Shown: positions 34,498 to 42,908 of the stretch, piece by piece
Layout of the letters: each line of letters starts with the position of its first letter
Position numbering within the stretch: the stretch's first letter is position 1
NCBI RefSeq assembly: GCF_024172185.1
Contig: NZ_JAMZEC010000001.1
Coordinates: forward strand, 3,224,001-3,288,000
Length of the DNA stretch: 64,000 nt
DNA from: Nonomuraea roseoviolacea subsp. carminata
GTDB lineage: Bacteria; Actinomycetota; Actinomycetes; Streptosporangiales; Streptosporangiaceae
Direction: 5' to 3'
Made by a program: the position numbers and the translations under genes
Notes under the pieces: model-generated
Databases searched by the model: none
Seen by the model: the letters and a program-made list of their open reading frames with translations, nothing else
What the model was told of the DNA's origin: nothing

Positions 34498-35330
34498 ACC
34501 ACCAGCCGCAGCTCGCCGCCGACCTCGACCACGCGCGGCATGATCGTGACGATCTCGCGCGGGGCGGCCAGCACGGCCTCCACGCCGTCGAGCTCCGCGG
34601 GCTCCGCCAGCTCCGCCAGCTCCGCCAGCTCGGTCAGCGTGCGGTGCGTCGGCGGCATCAGGAAGATCTCGCCCGCGCGGGCCCGGTCGAGGGCCTCGGC
34701 CGGGCGCCGCCAGGTGGCGTGGTCGGCCTCGCCGCCCACGTCGCGGGCGCGCTGCCCCTCGGGGAGCACGGCGACGAAGAACCTGGTGTCGAAGCGCCGC
34801 GGCTCGATCTCCGGGGTGATCCAGTGGGCCCACGGCTTGAGCAGGTCGGAGCGGAGCACGAGCCCGCGCCGGGACAGGAAGTCGGCGAAGGCGAGACTCC
34901 GGTCGACGAGCGCGAGCCGGTCGGCCTCCCAGTCGTCGCCGGTGGTGTCGGCGACCACCGACCGCTCGTCGGGGCCTGCCAGGAGCACGCCGCACTCCTC
35001 GAAGGTCTCCCGTACGGCCGCGCACACCAGCCCCCGCGCGACCCGCTCGTCCGCGCCGAGCAGCCGCCCCCACTCCTCGGGGGACGGGCCGGCCCAGGCG
35101 ACGGCCTGATCGGTGTCGCGCGGATCGACCCCGCCGCCGGGGAAGACGTGCGCGCCCGCCGCGAAGGCCATGGTCGACTTCCGCCGCAGCAGGTAGACCT
35201 CCAGGCCGGCCGGCCCCTCGCGCAGCACGACCACGGTGGCGGAGTCGCGCGGCGGCTCGGGCGTGACGCGACCGGACAGGACGTCCCGGGCACGCGCCGC
35301 CAGATCGCCCGGAAGCGGAAGACCTGTCAC
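34491..35330 (-). CDS. NUDIX hydrolase
   Basis: A 279-aa Nudix protein with HVFPGGGVDPRD and, after an insert of about 30 residues, CAAVRETFEECGVLL completing the Nudix box; this split form is typical of actinobacterial Rv3672c-type proteins. GTG 35330 is supported by GAAGGAGG six bases upstream. Near the C-terminus a 9-bp repeat encodes TELAELAELAEPAEL. Substrate unknown. Confidence 0.82.
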   Translation of the reverse strand: MTGLPLPGDLAARARDVLSGRVTPEPPRDSATVVVLREGPAGLEVYLLRRKSTMAFAAGAHVFPGGGVDPRDTDQAVAWAGPSPEEWGRLLGADERVARGLVCAAVRETFEECGVLLAGPDERSVVADTTGDDWEADRLALVDRSLAFADFLSRRGLVLRSDLLKPWAHWITPEIEPRRFDTRFFVAVLPEGQRARDVGGEADHATWRRPAEALDRARAGEIFLMPPTHRTLTELAELAELAEPAELDGVEAVLAAPREIVTIMPRVVEVGGELRLVVA

Positions 35331-35390
35331 ATGACCTCCTTCAGAGCACCACTCGGTCATCGTGACATATCCGGTTCCGGGGCATTTGCC

Positions 35391-35849
35391 TCAGGAGACC
35401 TCGGCGATCAGCTCCACCTCGACCGGCGCGTCCAGCGGCAGCGAGGCCACCCCGACCGCGCTGCGCGCGTGCCGCCCCGCCTCGCCCAGGACCTCGGCCA
35501 GCAGCTCGCTCGCGCCGTTGGCCACCTGCGGCTGCCCGGTGAAGCCCGGGTCGCTCGCCACGAAGACCACGGCCTTGACGATCCGGACGATCCTCCCCAG
35601 GTCGCCCACCTCGGACTTGAGCGCGGCGAGGGCGTTGAGCGCGCAGATCCGCGCCATCTCCCGACCCTCGTCCACGGTCAGCTCCGCGCCGACCTTGCCC
35701 ACGAGCGGCAGCTTGCCCTCGACCAGGGGCACCTGGCCGGAGGTGTAGACGAGGTCACCGGTGCGCACGGCCGGCACGTACGCGGCCAGCGGCGGCACGA
35801 CCTCGGGCAACGTCAGACCGAGCTCGGCGAGTCTCTGCTCCGGGGTCAC
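35391..35849 (-). CDS. RidA-family enamine/imine deaminase
   Basis: A 152-aa YjgF/RidA protein: AVRTGDLVYTSGQVPLVEGKL, ALNALAALKSEVGDLGRIVRIVKAVVF (helix and strand of the trimer core), and the catalytic Arg region in GRHARSAVGVASLPLDAPVEVE. RidA hydrolyses reactive enamines from PLP enzymes. GTG 35849 overlaps the stop of the DUF4177 gene (GTGA), with GGGAGA upstream. Confidence 0.9.
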   Translation of the reverse strand: MTPEQRLAELGLTLPEVVPPLAAYVPAVRTGDLVYTSGQVPLVEGKLPLVGKVGAELTVDEGREMARICALNALAALKSEVGDLGRIVRIVKAVVFVASDPGFTGQPQVANGASELLAEVLGEAGRHARSAVGVASLPLDAPVEVELIAEVS

Positions 35850-36001
35850 GGCTTCTCCCTCTTGAAGTAGGCGACGAGCTGCTCCGGCGAGGCGCCCTGC
35901 ACGATCTGGACCAGCTCCCAGCCGTCGGCGCCGAAGTTGTCGAGGATCATCTTGGTGTTGTGGATCAGCACCGGGGCGGTGAGATACTCCCATTTCTTCA
36001 T
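35846..36001 (-). CDS. DUF4177 small protein
   Basis: A 51-aa protein, MKKWEYLTAPVLIHNTK then GADGWELVQIVQG and VAYFKREKP, the DUF4177 signature. Its stop overlaps the ridA start (GTGA), so it is the first gene of a two-gene unit. The fold is a small beta-alpha unit of unknown role, found next to ridA in many actinobacteria. Confidence 0.88.
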   Translation of the reverse strand: MKKWEYLTAPVLIHNTKMILDNFGADGWELVQIVQGASPEQLVAYFKREKP

Positions 36002-36078
36002 GGGGGCCACACTAATGTGAGCAATCTCAAAGGGCAGGCGTCGGCTGGCCGCAAGTGACCGTTCGGTAGCCTCGAAAC

Positions 36079-37080
36079 GTGGAGTCTCGGGACACCGATT
36101 GGGACGGCGTGCGCCTGCACGTCGTCACCGGCAAGGGCGGAACCGGCAAGACGACGGTGGCCGCCGCCCTCGCCCTCGCGCTCGCCGCCGGTGGCCGCAA
36201 GGTGCTGCTGGTCGAGGTCGAGGGCCGTCAGGGCATCGCGCAGATCTTCGACCTGCCGCCCCTGCCGTACGAGGAGCGCAAGATCGCCGTGGCCCCGTCG
36301 GGCGGCGACGTCTACGCGCTGGCCGTCGACCCCGAGGAGGCCATGCTCGACTACCTGGAGATGTTCTACGGCATGCGCCGGGCCGGTCGCGCGCTGACCA
36401 AGATGGGCGTCGTCGACTTCGCCACCACGGTCGCCCCCGGCTTCCGCGACGTGCTCGTCACCGGCAAGACCACCGAGGCGGTGCGCAGGCGCGGCAAGAA
36501 CGGCAAGCGCGTGTACGACGCCGTCGTGCTGGACGCCCCGCCCACGGGCCGCATCACCCGCTTCCTCAACGTCACCCAGGAGGTCGCCGGCCTGGCCAGG
36601 GTCGGCCCGATCAAGAACCACTCCGACCTGGTCAGCGGCGTCGTGAAGTCCCCGGAGACGGCGATCCACTTCGTCACCCTGCTGGAGGAGATGCCGGTGC
36701 AGGAGACGCTCGACGGCATCGCCGAACTGCGCGAGGCGGGCCTGCCGGCCGGCGGCGTCTTCATCAACATGGTGCGGGAGTCCCAGCTCCCCCGGGCCGC
36801 GCTTGACAAGGCTGTCAAGGGCGGATTCGACGTCACCGAGCTCGCGCTGGGCCTCAAGGCGGCCGGGCTCGCCGACGGCGCCGACGCCGACTCGGTGGCC
36901 GAGGCGCTGGCCGGCGAGGTCGTCGAGTACGCCCACCGCGCCGTGCTGGAGCACGAGGAGCGCGAGGCGCTGTCCGAGGCCGCGCTGCCGCGCTACGAGC
37001 TGCCGCTGCTCGCCGACGGCGTCGACCTGGCCGGCCTGTACGAGCTGGCCGAGAGCATCCGCACCCAAGGAGCAGCGTGA
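36079..37080 (+). CDS. ArsA-type ATPase, first of pair (Rv3679-like)
   Basis: A 333-aa deviant-Walker A ATPase: VVTGKGGTGKTTVAAALALAL near residue 14, switch region VVLDAPPTGRITRFL. It is the ortholog of Rv3679 by order and sequence style. The mycobacterial pair Rv3679-Rv3680 forms a heterodimer with a role in coping with metabolic glycerol and nitric oxide stress; no arsenic genes are nearby, so arsenite efflux is unlikely. Start GTG 36079. Its stop overlaps the next start (GTGA). Confidence 0.88.
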   Translation: MESRDTDWDGVRLHVVTGKGGTGKTTVAAALALALAAGGRKVLLVEVEGRQGIAQIFDLPPLPYEERKIAVAPSGGDVYALAVDPEEAMLDYLEMFYGMRRAGRALTKMGVVDFATTVAPGFRDVLVTGKTTEAVRRRGKNGKRVYDAVVLDAPPTGRITRFLNVTQEVAGLARVGPIKNHSDLVSGVVKSPETAIHFVTLLEEMPVQETLDGIAELREAGLPAGGVFINMVRESQLPRAALDKAVKGGFDVTELALGLKAAGLADGADADSVAEALAGEVVEYAHRAVLEHEEREALSEAALPRYELPLLADGVDLAGLYELAESIRTQGAA

Positions 37081-38225
37081 AGGACGCGAGGACATCCGCG
37101 GCCAGGCCCGTCCCCCTCGACATCGACGCGATCATCGACGACCCGGGCACCCGGATCATCGTCTGCTGCGGGGCCGGCGGCGTGGGCAAGACCACCACGG
37201 CGGCCGCCCTGGGGCTGCGCGCGGCCGAGCGCGGCCGGTGCGCGGTCGTGCTCACCGTCGACCCGGCCAGGCGGCTCGCGCAGTCGATGGGGCTCACCGA
37301 GCTCGACAACACGCCCCGGCTGGTCAGCCGGCACGAGGGCGGCGGCCAGCTCTACGCCATGATGCTCGACATGAAGCGGACGTTCGACGAGATCATCGAG
37401 GCGCACGCCGACCCGGAGCGCGCCCGGCAGATCCTGTCCAACCCCTTCTACCAGTCGCTGTCGTCCAGCTTCTCCGGCACGCAGGAGTACATGGCGATGG
37501 AGAAGCTCGGCCAGCTCCGCCGCTCCGACGAGTGGGACCTGATCGTGGTGGACACGCCGCCGTCCCGCTCCGCACTGGACTTCCTGGACGCGCCGGAACG
37601 GCTCGGCAGGTTCCTCGACGGCCGGTTCATCCGGCTGCTGACCGCCCCGGCCAAGGCTGGGGGGCGCAGCGCGTTCAAGCTGCTCAACGCCGGGTTCGGG
37701 CTTGTCGCGGGCGCCATGACCAAGCTGCTCGGCGCGCAGGTGCTCAAGGACCTGCAGACGTTCGTCTCGGCCCTCGACGCCGTCTTCGGCGGCTTCCGGC
37801 AGCGCGCGGAGCTGACGTACAAGCTCCTCCAGGCGCCGGGCACCGCGTTCGTCGTCGTGGCCGCGCCCGAGCGGGACGCGATGCGCGAGGCTTCGTACTT
37901 CGTCGAGCGGCTCGCCGAGGAGCGCATGCCCCTCGCCGGCCTGGTCGTGAACCGCGTCCACGACGCGCCCGCGAACGGCCTGTCCGCCGCCCGCAGCGCC
38001 GCCGCGGCCGAGGACCTGGAGTCGCGTGGCGAGCACGAGCTGACCGCCGCCGTGCTGCGGCTGCACACCGGCCGGATGCAACTCGTGGCTCGCGAGCACC
38101 GGGAGCAGGAGCACTTCGTCTCCGCGCATCCCACGGTGCCGGTCGTCCAGGTTCGCGCCATGTCGGAGGACGTCCACGATCTCGCGGGTCTGCGCCAGAT
38201 CGGAGAGCTCCTGGCGAGCGCATGA
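37077..38225 (+). CDS. ArsA-type ATPase, second of pair (Rv3680-like)
   Basis: A 382-aa partner ATPase with VCCGAGGVGKTTTAAALGL near residue 30, VLTVDPARRLAQSMG, and WDLIVVDTPPSRSALDFLDAP. The pairing by 4-bp overlap predicts a fixed 1:1 complex with the upstream ATPase. Residues MDMKRTFDEII and a Met/Phe-rich central stretch resemble the client-binding part of Get3/ArsA proteins. whiB4 follows convergently, as in M. tuberculosis. Confidence 0.88.
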   Translation: MKDARTSAARPVPLDIDAIIDDPGTRIIVCCGAGGVGKTTTAAALGLRAAERGRCAVVLTVDPARRLAQSMGLTELDNTPRLVSRHEGGGQLYAMMLDMKRTFDEIIEAHADPERARQILSNPFYQSLSSSFSGTQEYMAMEKLGQLRRSDEWDLIVVDTPPSRSALDFLDAPERLGRFLDGRFIRLLTAPAKAGGRSAFKLLNAGFGLVAGAMTKLLGAQVLKDLQTFVSALDAVFGGFRQRAELTYKLLQAPGTAFVVVAAPERDAMREASYFVERLAEERMPLAGLVVNRVHDAPANGLSAARSAAAAEDLESRGEHELTAAVLRLHTGRMQLVAREHREQEHFVSAHPTVPVVQVRAMSEDVHDLAGLRQIGELLASA

Positions 38226-38264
38226 GTACGGCCGGCGTCGTACGCCGGCCGTACTCCGGGCAGC

Positions 38265-38561
38265 TCAGCCCGCGATCAGCTCATTGGTGCGCTCGTACTC
38301 TTCCTTGGCGGACTCGAGCAGCTCGCGCCACGAGTCCACGTCAGGCCGCCGCCGCAGCAGGGCCCGGCGTTCCCGTTCCGTCATACCGCCCCACACCCCG
38401 AACTCGATGCGGTTGTCCAGCGCATCGGCGAGGCATTCGGTACGGACCGGGCATCCTCGGCAGATCAGCTTAGCCCTGTTCTGTGCGGCTCCCTGGACGA
38501 ACAGCGCGTCCGGGTCCGCACCACGACAGGCGGCACGGGAGGTCCAATCCGTGATCCACAT
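38265..38561 (-). CDS. whiB4: WhiB-family iron-sulfur regulator (WhiB4-like)
   Basis: A 98-aa Wbl protein. Cluster ligands are Cys12, Cys34, Cys37 and Cys43; the turn motif is EFGVWGGMTERERR. Position between the ArsA pair and ponA2 equals Rv3681c (whiB4), an O2/NO-responsive redox regulator. The C-terminal 25 residues are charged. Start ATG 38561. Confidence 0.9.
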   Translation of the reverse strand: MWITDWTSRAACRGADPDALFVQGAAQNRAKLICRGCPVRTECLADALDNRIEFGVWGGMTERERRALLRRRPDVDSWRELLESAKEEYERTNELIAG

Positions 38562-38804
38562 TTTTCGACCCCACTCCCCTTAGGTGGTCAGTCGTCATTT
38601 GGGGCCGACGGGCGCGGGCGCCGAGCCTCCGTATTCAGTTGCCGCAGAGGAGAACGTACGCAACTAGACGTTCGGGCCGACAGACCCCAGAGGACCAATT
38701 TCTCGCCGCTCCGTTGACCGGGAATGACTAGTCACCCCCGTCAGTCAAGGCGAAATGTGATCGAGTTACCGATAAGGTCACCCTTTCGACGTACCCTGGG
38801 TGCT

Positions 38805-41099
38805 GTGCAAGCTCAGGGTAAAGATCGTTCCTCACCGTTCGTGAACATCGTGCGCCTGATCGCCGCCGGCGCGGCGGCGGGCGTGCTGACGGCCGCGATC
38901 GCGCTGCCCGCCGTCGGCGGGGCGGGAATCACCGCGAACACGGCGATGAAGGAGATCAACCTCAAGCCGGAGAACCTCGAAGAGCCTCCGCTTCCCGAGC
39001 GCACGATCCTGCGCGACGCCGACGGCAAGCAGATCGCGCAGTTCTACTACGAGAACCGCCAGTCGGTGACCCTGGACAAGGTCGCGCCGATCATGCAGAC
39101 GGCGCTGATCTCGATCGAGGACTTCCGCTTCTACCAGCACGGCCCGATCGACGTCGAGGGCACGGCGCGCGCGCTGGTCAAGAACATGACGACCGGCGGC
39201 GTCACCCAGGGCGGATCGTCGATCACCCAGCAGTACGTCAAGCAGGTGCTGGTCAACGCCGCCGAGACGCCCGAGGAGCAGCAGGCGGCCATCGCCCCGA
39301 CCGTGTCGCGCAAGCTCAACGAGCTGCGTTACGCGATGGCGATGGAGAAGAAGTACTCCAAGAACCAGATCCTGGAGAAGTACCTCAACATCGCCTACTT
39401 CGGCGCGGGCGCCCACGGCATCCAGGCCGCCTCCCGCAGGTTCTTCGACAAGCCCGCCTCCGAGCTCAACCTCGTCCAGGCCGCCACCCTGGCCGGCGCC
39501 GTGCAGAACCCGGCCCGCACCGACCCGAGCGTCGGCAAGAAGGCCCAGAAGCTGCTGCTCGACCGGCGCAACACCGTCCTCGACCGGATGGCCCAGCTCG
39601 GCAAGATCACTCCGCAGGAGGCGGCCGACGCCAAGAAGAAGAAGCTCGGCTACAAGGGCATCGCCGCGCCGGGCGGCTGCGAGGCGAGCAAGTACCCGTA
39701 CTTCTGCATGTACGTCCAGAACGAGATCCTCAACAACGACGCATTCGGCAAGACCCCGCAGGAGCGCCTGAAGCTGCTCCAGCGCGGCGGCCTGGAGATC
39801 AAGACCACGATCAGCCCGAAGATGCAGGCGGCGTCCGAGAAGGCGATCAAGGAGTACGTCAGCACCAAGGACAAGCCCGCGGCCGCGCAGGCGATGATCG
39901 TGCCGGGCACGGGTGAGATCAAGGCCATGGCCGCCTCGCGCAAGTTCGGCGGCAACAAGAAGAAGAACGAGGTCAGCTACAACATCGTCGCCGACGCCAA
40001 GCACGGCGGCGGCGTCGGGTTCCAGCAGGGCTCGACCGCCAAGGCGTACACGCTGGCCGCGGCGCTGGAGGAGGGCTACAAGTACGGCGACGGCTTCCCG
40101 TCCCCGGCCGGCTACTCCGCCCCCAGCTACGGCGCGTTCCGCGACTGCAAGGGCAACCGGGTCGGCGACCCGAACCACGAGGTGCGCAACTCCAGCGAGG
40201 GCGGCGGCGGCTTCAAGACCCTGCAGACCGGCACGTGGGGCTCGGTCAACACGTTCTTCATGAAGCTGGAGGAGCGGGTCGGCCTGTGCAAGGTGGTCGA
40301 CCTGGCCAAGCGGCTCGGCCTCAAGCGCGCCGACGGCGGCAAGCTCGGCGAGTACGAGACGTTCACGCTCGGCATCAACGAGGTCGACCCCGTCACCGTG
40401 GCCAACAGCTACGCCGTGTTCGCCTCCCGCGGCCAGTACTGCAAGCCGCTCGCCATCACCGAGATCAAGGACCGGTACGGCAAGGCCAAGCAGTTCAAGC
40501 CCAAGTGCTCGAAGGTCATGGACCCCGAGGTCGCCGACGCCGTCAGCGGCATCCTGTCGGGGGTCTTCACCAAGGGCACCATGCAGGAGGTCGGCGGCAT
40601 CGGCCGCGACGCCGCCGGCAAGACCGGCACCACCGACGACTACACCGCCGCCTGGTTCGCCGGCTACACGCCGAACCTGGCCAGCGCGGTCAGCCTCGGC
40701 GACCTGCGCGGCGCGTTCAAGCACAAGCTGATCGGCGTCACGATCGGCGGGCGCCCCTACCAGTACGTGTACGGCGCCACGATCTCCGGCCGCATCTGGA
40801 AGCAGGCGATGCTGGGGGCGCTCAAGGGCGTCGAGGCCCCCGAGTTCAACCCGGTCAACCACGAGCGTTTCGGCGGCTGCGGCGACAACTGCGCGCCCAA
40901 GCCGAAGAAGAAGCAGGAGGACGAGGGCCCGACGGACCTCCTCGACCAGTTCCGTGACCAGTTCGACAACCGCGACCAGGGCGACCAGGGCGATCCGGGC
41001 AACGGCCGCCGGCGTGGCCGCGGCGGCGACAACGGCACGACCGACCCCCGGCAGACGCCGCAGACCATCACCGAGGACCAGATGAGGCGCGGCCGCTGA
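38805..41099 (+). CDS. ponA2: Bifunctional penicillin-binding protein PonA2
   Basis: A class A PBP for cell-wall synthesis. After a short cytoplasmic lead and one membrane span (IVRLIAAGAAAGVLTAAIALP) comes the GT51 glycosyltransferase (SIEDFRFYQHGPIDVEGTA, GGSSITQQ). The transpeptidase has the SxxK motif GSTAKAYTL and KTGTTDDYTAAWFAGY. A Lys/Asp/Gly-rich tail replaces the PASTA domain of mycobacterial PonA2. GTG 38805 (764 aa) is preferred to ATG 38724, since codons between them lack GC3 bias and look like promoter DNA; TACCCT before it could be a -10 of a leaderless message. Confidence 0.92.
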   Translation: MQAQGKDRSSPFVNIVRLIAAGAAAGVLTAAIALPAVGGAGITANTAMKEINLKPENLEEPPLPERTILRDADGKQIAQFYYENRQSVTLDKVAPIMQTALISIEDFRFYQHGPIDVEGTARALVKNMTTGGVTQGGSSITQQYVKQVLVNAAETPEEQQAAIAPTVSRKLNELRYAMAMEKKYSKNQILEKYLNIAYFGAGAHGIQAASRRFFDKPASELNLVQAATLAGAVQNPARTDPSVGKKAQKLLLDRRNTVLDRMAQLGKITPQEAADAKKKKLGYKGIAAPGGCEASKYPYFCMYVQNEILNNDAFGKTPQERLKLLQRGGLEIKTTISPKMQAASEKAIKEYVSTKDKPAAAQAMIVPGTGEIKAMAASRKFGGNKKKNEVSYNIVADAKHGGGVGFQQGSTAKAYTLAAALEEGYKYGDGFPSPAGYSAPSYGAFRDCKGNRVGDPNHEVRNSSEGGGGFKTLQTGTWGSVNTFFMKLEERVGLCKVVDLAKRLGLKRADGGKLGEYETFTLGINEVDPVTVANSYAVFASRGQYCKPLAITEIKDRYGKAKQFKPKCSKVMDPEVADAVSGILSGVFTKGTMQEVGGIGRDAAGKTGTTDDYTAAWFAGYTPNLASAVSLGDLRGAFKHKLIGVTIGGRPYQYVYGATISGRIWKQAMLGALKGVEAPEFNPVNHERFGGCGDNCAPKPKKKQEDEGPTDLLDQFRDQFDNRDQGDQGDPGNGRRRGRGGDNGTTDPRQTPQTITEDQMRRGR

Positions 41100-41124
41100 G
41101 CCCGCCCCCAGGCTGATCCGGCCG

Positions 41125-41154
41125 GAGGCCTCCGTCCCCTGGGGCGGAGGCCTC
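41125..41154 (+). terminator. ponA2 terminator
   Basis: Perfect 10-bp stem GAGGCCTCCG/CGGAGGCCTC with a 10-nt loop, 26 bp past the ponA2 stop. Confidence 0.8.
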
Positions 41155-41251
41155 TCGCATGCCCGCCACGGGCCCTCCTGGACCCGCCTGCGGCCTTTTC
41201 CGAGGACCGGCCCGCGGGCCTGTCCGAAGACCGGCCCGCTCGTGGAGCGGC

Positions 41252-41707
41252 CTACTGGGCCAGGCGCGCGCGGACCGCGGCGGCGACCCGGCCGCCCTCG
41301 GCGCGCCCGGCGACCTTCGGGTTGACCGCCTTCATGACCTGGCCCATCGCCTGGGGCCCGGCCGCGCCAGTCTCCGCGACGGCCTCGTCGACGAGCGCCC
41401 GCAGCTCCTCGTCGCTGAGCTGCGCGGGCAGGTACTCCTCCAGCACCGCCATCTCGGCCAGCTCGGCGTCGGCCTGCTCGGCCCGGCCGGCGCCGCGGAA
41501 CGCCTCGGCCGCCTCGCGCCGCTTCTTGGCCTCCTTGGTCAGCACCTTGACGACCTCGTCGTCGGAGAGCTGCCGAGCCTCCTTGCCGGCGACCTCCTCG
41601 ACGTTCACCGCGGCCAGTGCCATCCGAATCGTCCGGAGACGTACCTCGTCCCGGCCCTTCAACGAAGCCGTGAGATCGGCCTTCAGCTTGTCCTTCAATG
41701 CGCTCAT
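41252..41707 (-). CDS. GatB/YqeY-domain protein
   Basis: A 151-aa YqeY-type protein (MSALKDKLKADLTASLKGRD... RKRREAAEAF... GAAGPQAMGQVMKAVNPKV), resembling the tRNA-binding tail of GatB. Its function in actinomycetes is unproven. An ATG three codons upstream (41716) is an alternative start. It diverges from the metallophosphoesterase, leaving 59 bp. Confidence 0.88.
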   Translation of the reverse strand: MSALKDKLKADLTASLKGRDEVRLRTIRMALAAVNVEEVAGKEARQLSDDEVVKVLTKEAKKRREAAEAFRGAGRAEQADAELAEMAVLEEYLPAQLSDEELRALVDEAVAETGAAGPQAMGQVMKAVNPKVAGRAEGGRVAAAVRARLAQ

Positions 41708-41766
41708 GACGTCCATCTTGCCGTCTGGCCGGACGGCACGTGCCCGTTGTCGGGCATCATGAGTAC

Positions 41767-42660
41767 GTGAGGAAAGCCGTCTCAGTACCCCTGTCCATGC
41801 TCGGTCTCGGCCTGGCCGGGCTGGGTTACGCCTCCGTCGTCGAGCGCAACTGGTTCCGGCTGCGCCGCTTCGACGTGCCGGTCCTGGAGCCCGGCCGGCG
41901 GCCGGTGCGGGTCCTCCACCTGTCCGACCTCCACCTGACGCCGCGCCGCGACATGCTCATCAAGTGGGTGCGCTCGCTGGGGGCGCTGGAGCCCGACCTG
42001 GTCGTCAACACCGGCGACTCGATCGCCCACCCCGACGCCGTCCCGTCGCTGCTGTACGCCCTGGAGCCGCTGCTGTCGCGCCCGGGCCTGTTCGTGTACG
42101 GCTCCAACGACCTGTACGCGCCCAAGCCCAAGAACCCGGCCCGCTACCTGTGGCGCACGTCCAAGAACGACCGCCGCCAGCACGTGCCGTCGCTGCCGTG
42201 GGAGGAGCTGGGCGCCGGCATGGCCGCCGAGGGCTGGCTCGACATGAACAACACCACGGCCCGGATCAAGGTCGGCGACCTCGACGTGGCGGTGGCGGGC
42301 ATCCACGACTCCCACATCGACCGCGACCGCTACGACCTGGTCGCGGGCCCGGCGCCGGCCGACGCCGACCTGCGACTCGGCGTCATGCACTCGCCGGAGC
42401 CGCGCAACATGACCAGGTTCGCGGCCGACGGCTACCAGCTCCTGCTGGCGGGCCACACGCACGGCGGGCAGCTCTGCGTCCCCTTCTACGGCGCGCTGGT
42501 CACCAACTGCGGCATCGACCGGGCCCGGGTCAAGGGCCTGAGCCGGCACGACTCGGCCTGGCTGCACGTCTCGGCCGGCCTGGGCACCTCGCCGTACGCC
42601 CCGGTGCGCTTCGCCTGCTTCCCGGAGGCGACGCTCCTGACCCTCGTCCCCCGCCGCTGA
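41767..42660 (+). CDS. Membrane-anchored metallophosphoesterase (Rv3683-like)
   Basis: A 297-aa protein with one N-terminal membrane segment (VPLSMLGLGLAGLGYASVV) and a calcineurin-like domain: VLHLSDLHLTP, VVNTGDSI, YGSNDLY (Asn-Asp in place of the usual NHD), GIHDSHID and LLAGHTHGGQ. It follows ponA2 as Rv3683 does. Substrate unknown; cell-envelope phosphoester cleavage is inferred from the anchor and context. GTG 41767. Confidence 0.88.
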   Translation: MRKAVSVPLSMLGLGLAGLGYASVVERNWFRLRRFDVPVLEPGRRPVRVLHLSDLHLTPRRDMLIKWVRSLGALEPDLVVNTGDSIAHPDAVPSLLYALEPLLSRPGLFVYGSNDLYAPKPKNPARYLWRTSKNDRRQHVPSLPWEELGAGMAAEGWLDMNNTTARIKVGDLDVAVAGIHDSHIDRDRYDLVAGPAPADADLRLGVMHSPEPRNMTRFAADGYQLLLAGHTHGGQLCVPFYGALVTNCGIDRARVKGLSRHDSAWLHVSAGLGTSPYAPVRFACFPEATLLTLVPRR

Positions 42661-42743
42661 GCCATACGGAGGTCGGGCTACGGCGTCACAAGCACCCGCG
42701 AAGTCCGCTAGACTTTCCCAAGCACGAGCAAGACGGCGTGCAC

Positions 42744-42817
42744 CGGGGTGTAGCGCAGCTTGGCAGCGCGCTTCGTTCGGGACGAAGAGGTCGTGGGTTC
42801 AAATCCCGCCACCCCGA
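42744..42817 (+). tRNA. tRNA-Pro(CGG)
   Basis: A 74-nt cloverleaf: acceptor CGGGGTG/CACCCCG with discriminator A, D-arm around GCGCAGCTTGGCAGCGC, anticodon stem CTTCG/CGAAG enclosing TTCGGGA (anticodon CGG, proline), and T-arm GTGGGTTCAAATCCCGC. CCA is not encoded. Its 3' half from 42776 is the attL core of the AICE, so the functional gene is rebuilt by the element's attP sequence. Confidence 0.97.
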
Positions 42818-42818
42818 C
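42776..42818 (+). repeat. attL, 43-bp att core
   Basis: Identical to 58990-59032. It runs from the anticodon loop of tRNA-Pro through the acceptor end and one base beyond. Flanking bases differ on both sides, which sets the core at 43 bp. Confidence 0.95.
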
Positions 42819-42835
42819 ACAGTTGCCGCAGGTGA

Positions 42836-42866
42836 AAGGCCACTTCCAGAGATTGGAAGTGGCCTT
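42836..42866. terminator. Bidirectional terminator between tRNA-Pro and int
   Basis: A 13-bp perfect stem AAGGCCACTTCCA/TGGAAGTGGCCTT with a 5-nt loop, 19 bp past the tRNA and 43 bp past the integrase stop. Element-derived; it replaces the chromosomal terminator now at 59040-59075. Confidence 0.8.
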
Positions 42867-42879
42867 CTCTGTTTGTCGC

Positions 42880-42901
42880 GTGACTAACTGCGTGACTACG
42901 G
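42880..42901 (+). repeat. Integrase arm-type site, left
   Basis: A 22-bp sequence (GTGACTAACTGCGTGAC...) matching 20 of 22 positions with 58875-58896, in the same orientation. Both lie 60-120 bp inside the att cores, as lambda-type arm sites would. Confidence 0.6.
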
Positions 42902-42908
42902 TTCTCGA

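Noticed and set aside
32841..35870. 1009-codon plus-strand frame
   Set aside because: Runs antisense to MBL, NUDIX and RidA genes; composition is shadow-like.
36079..38225. ArsA pair as arsenic resistance operon
   Set aside because: No arsB, arsC or arsR; order matches Rv3679-Rv3680, which is not arsenic related.
38832..40862. 676-codon minus-strand frame opposite ponA2
   Set aside because: Shadow of ponA2.
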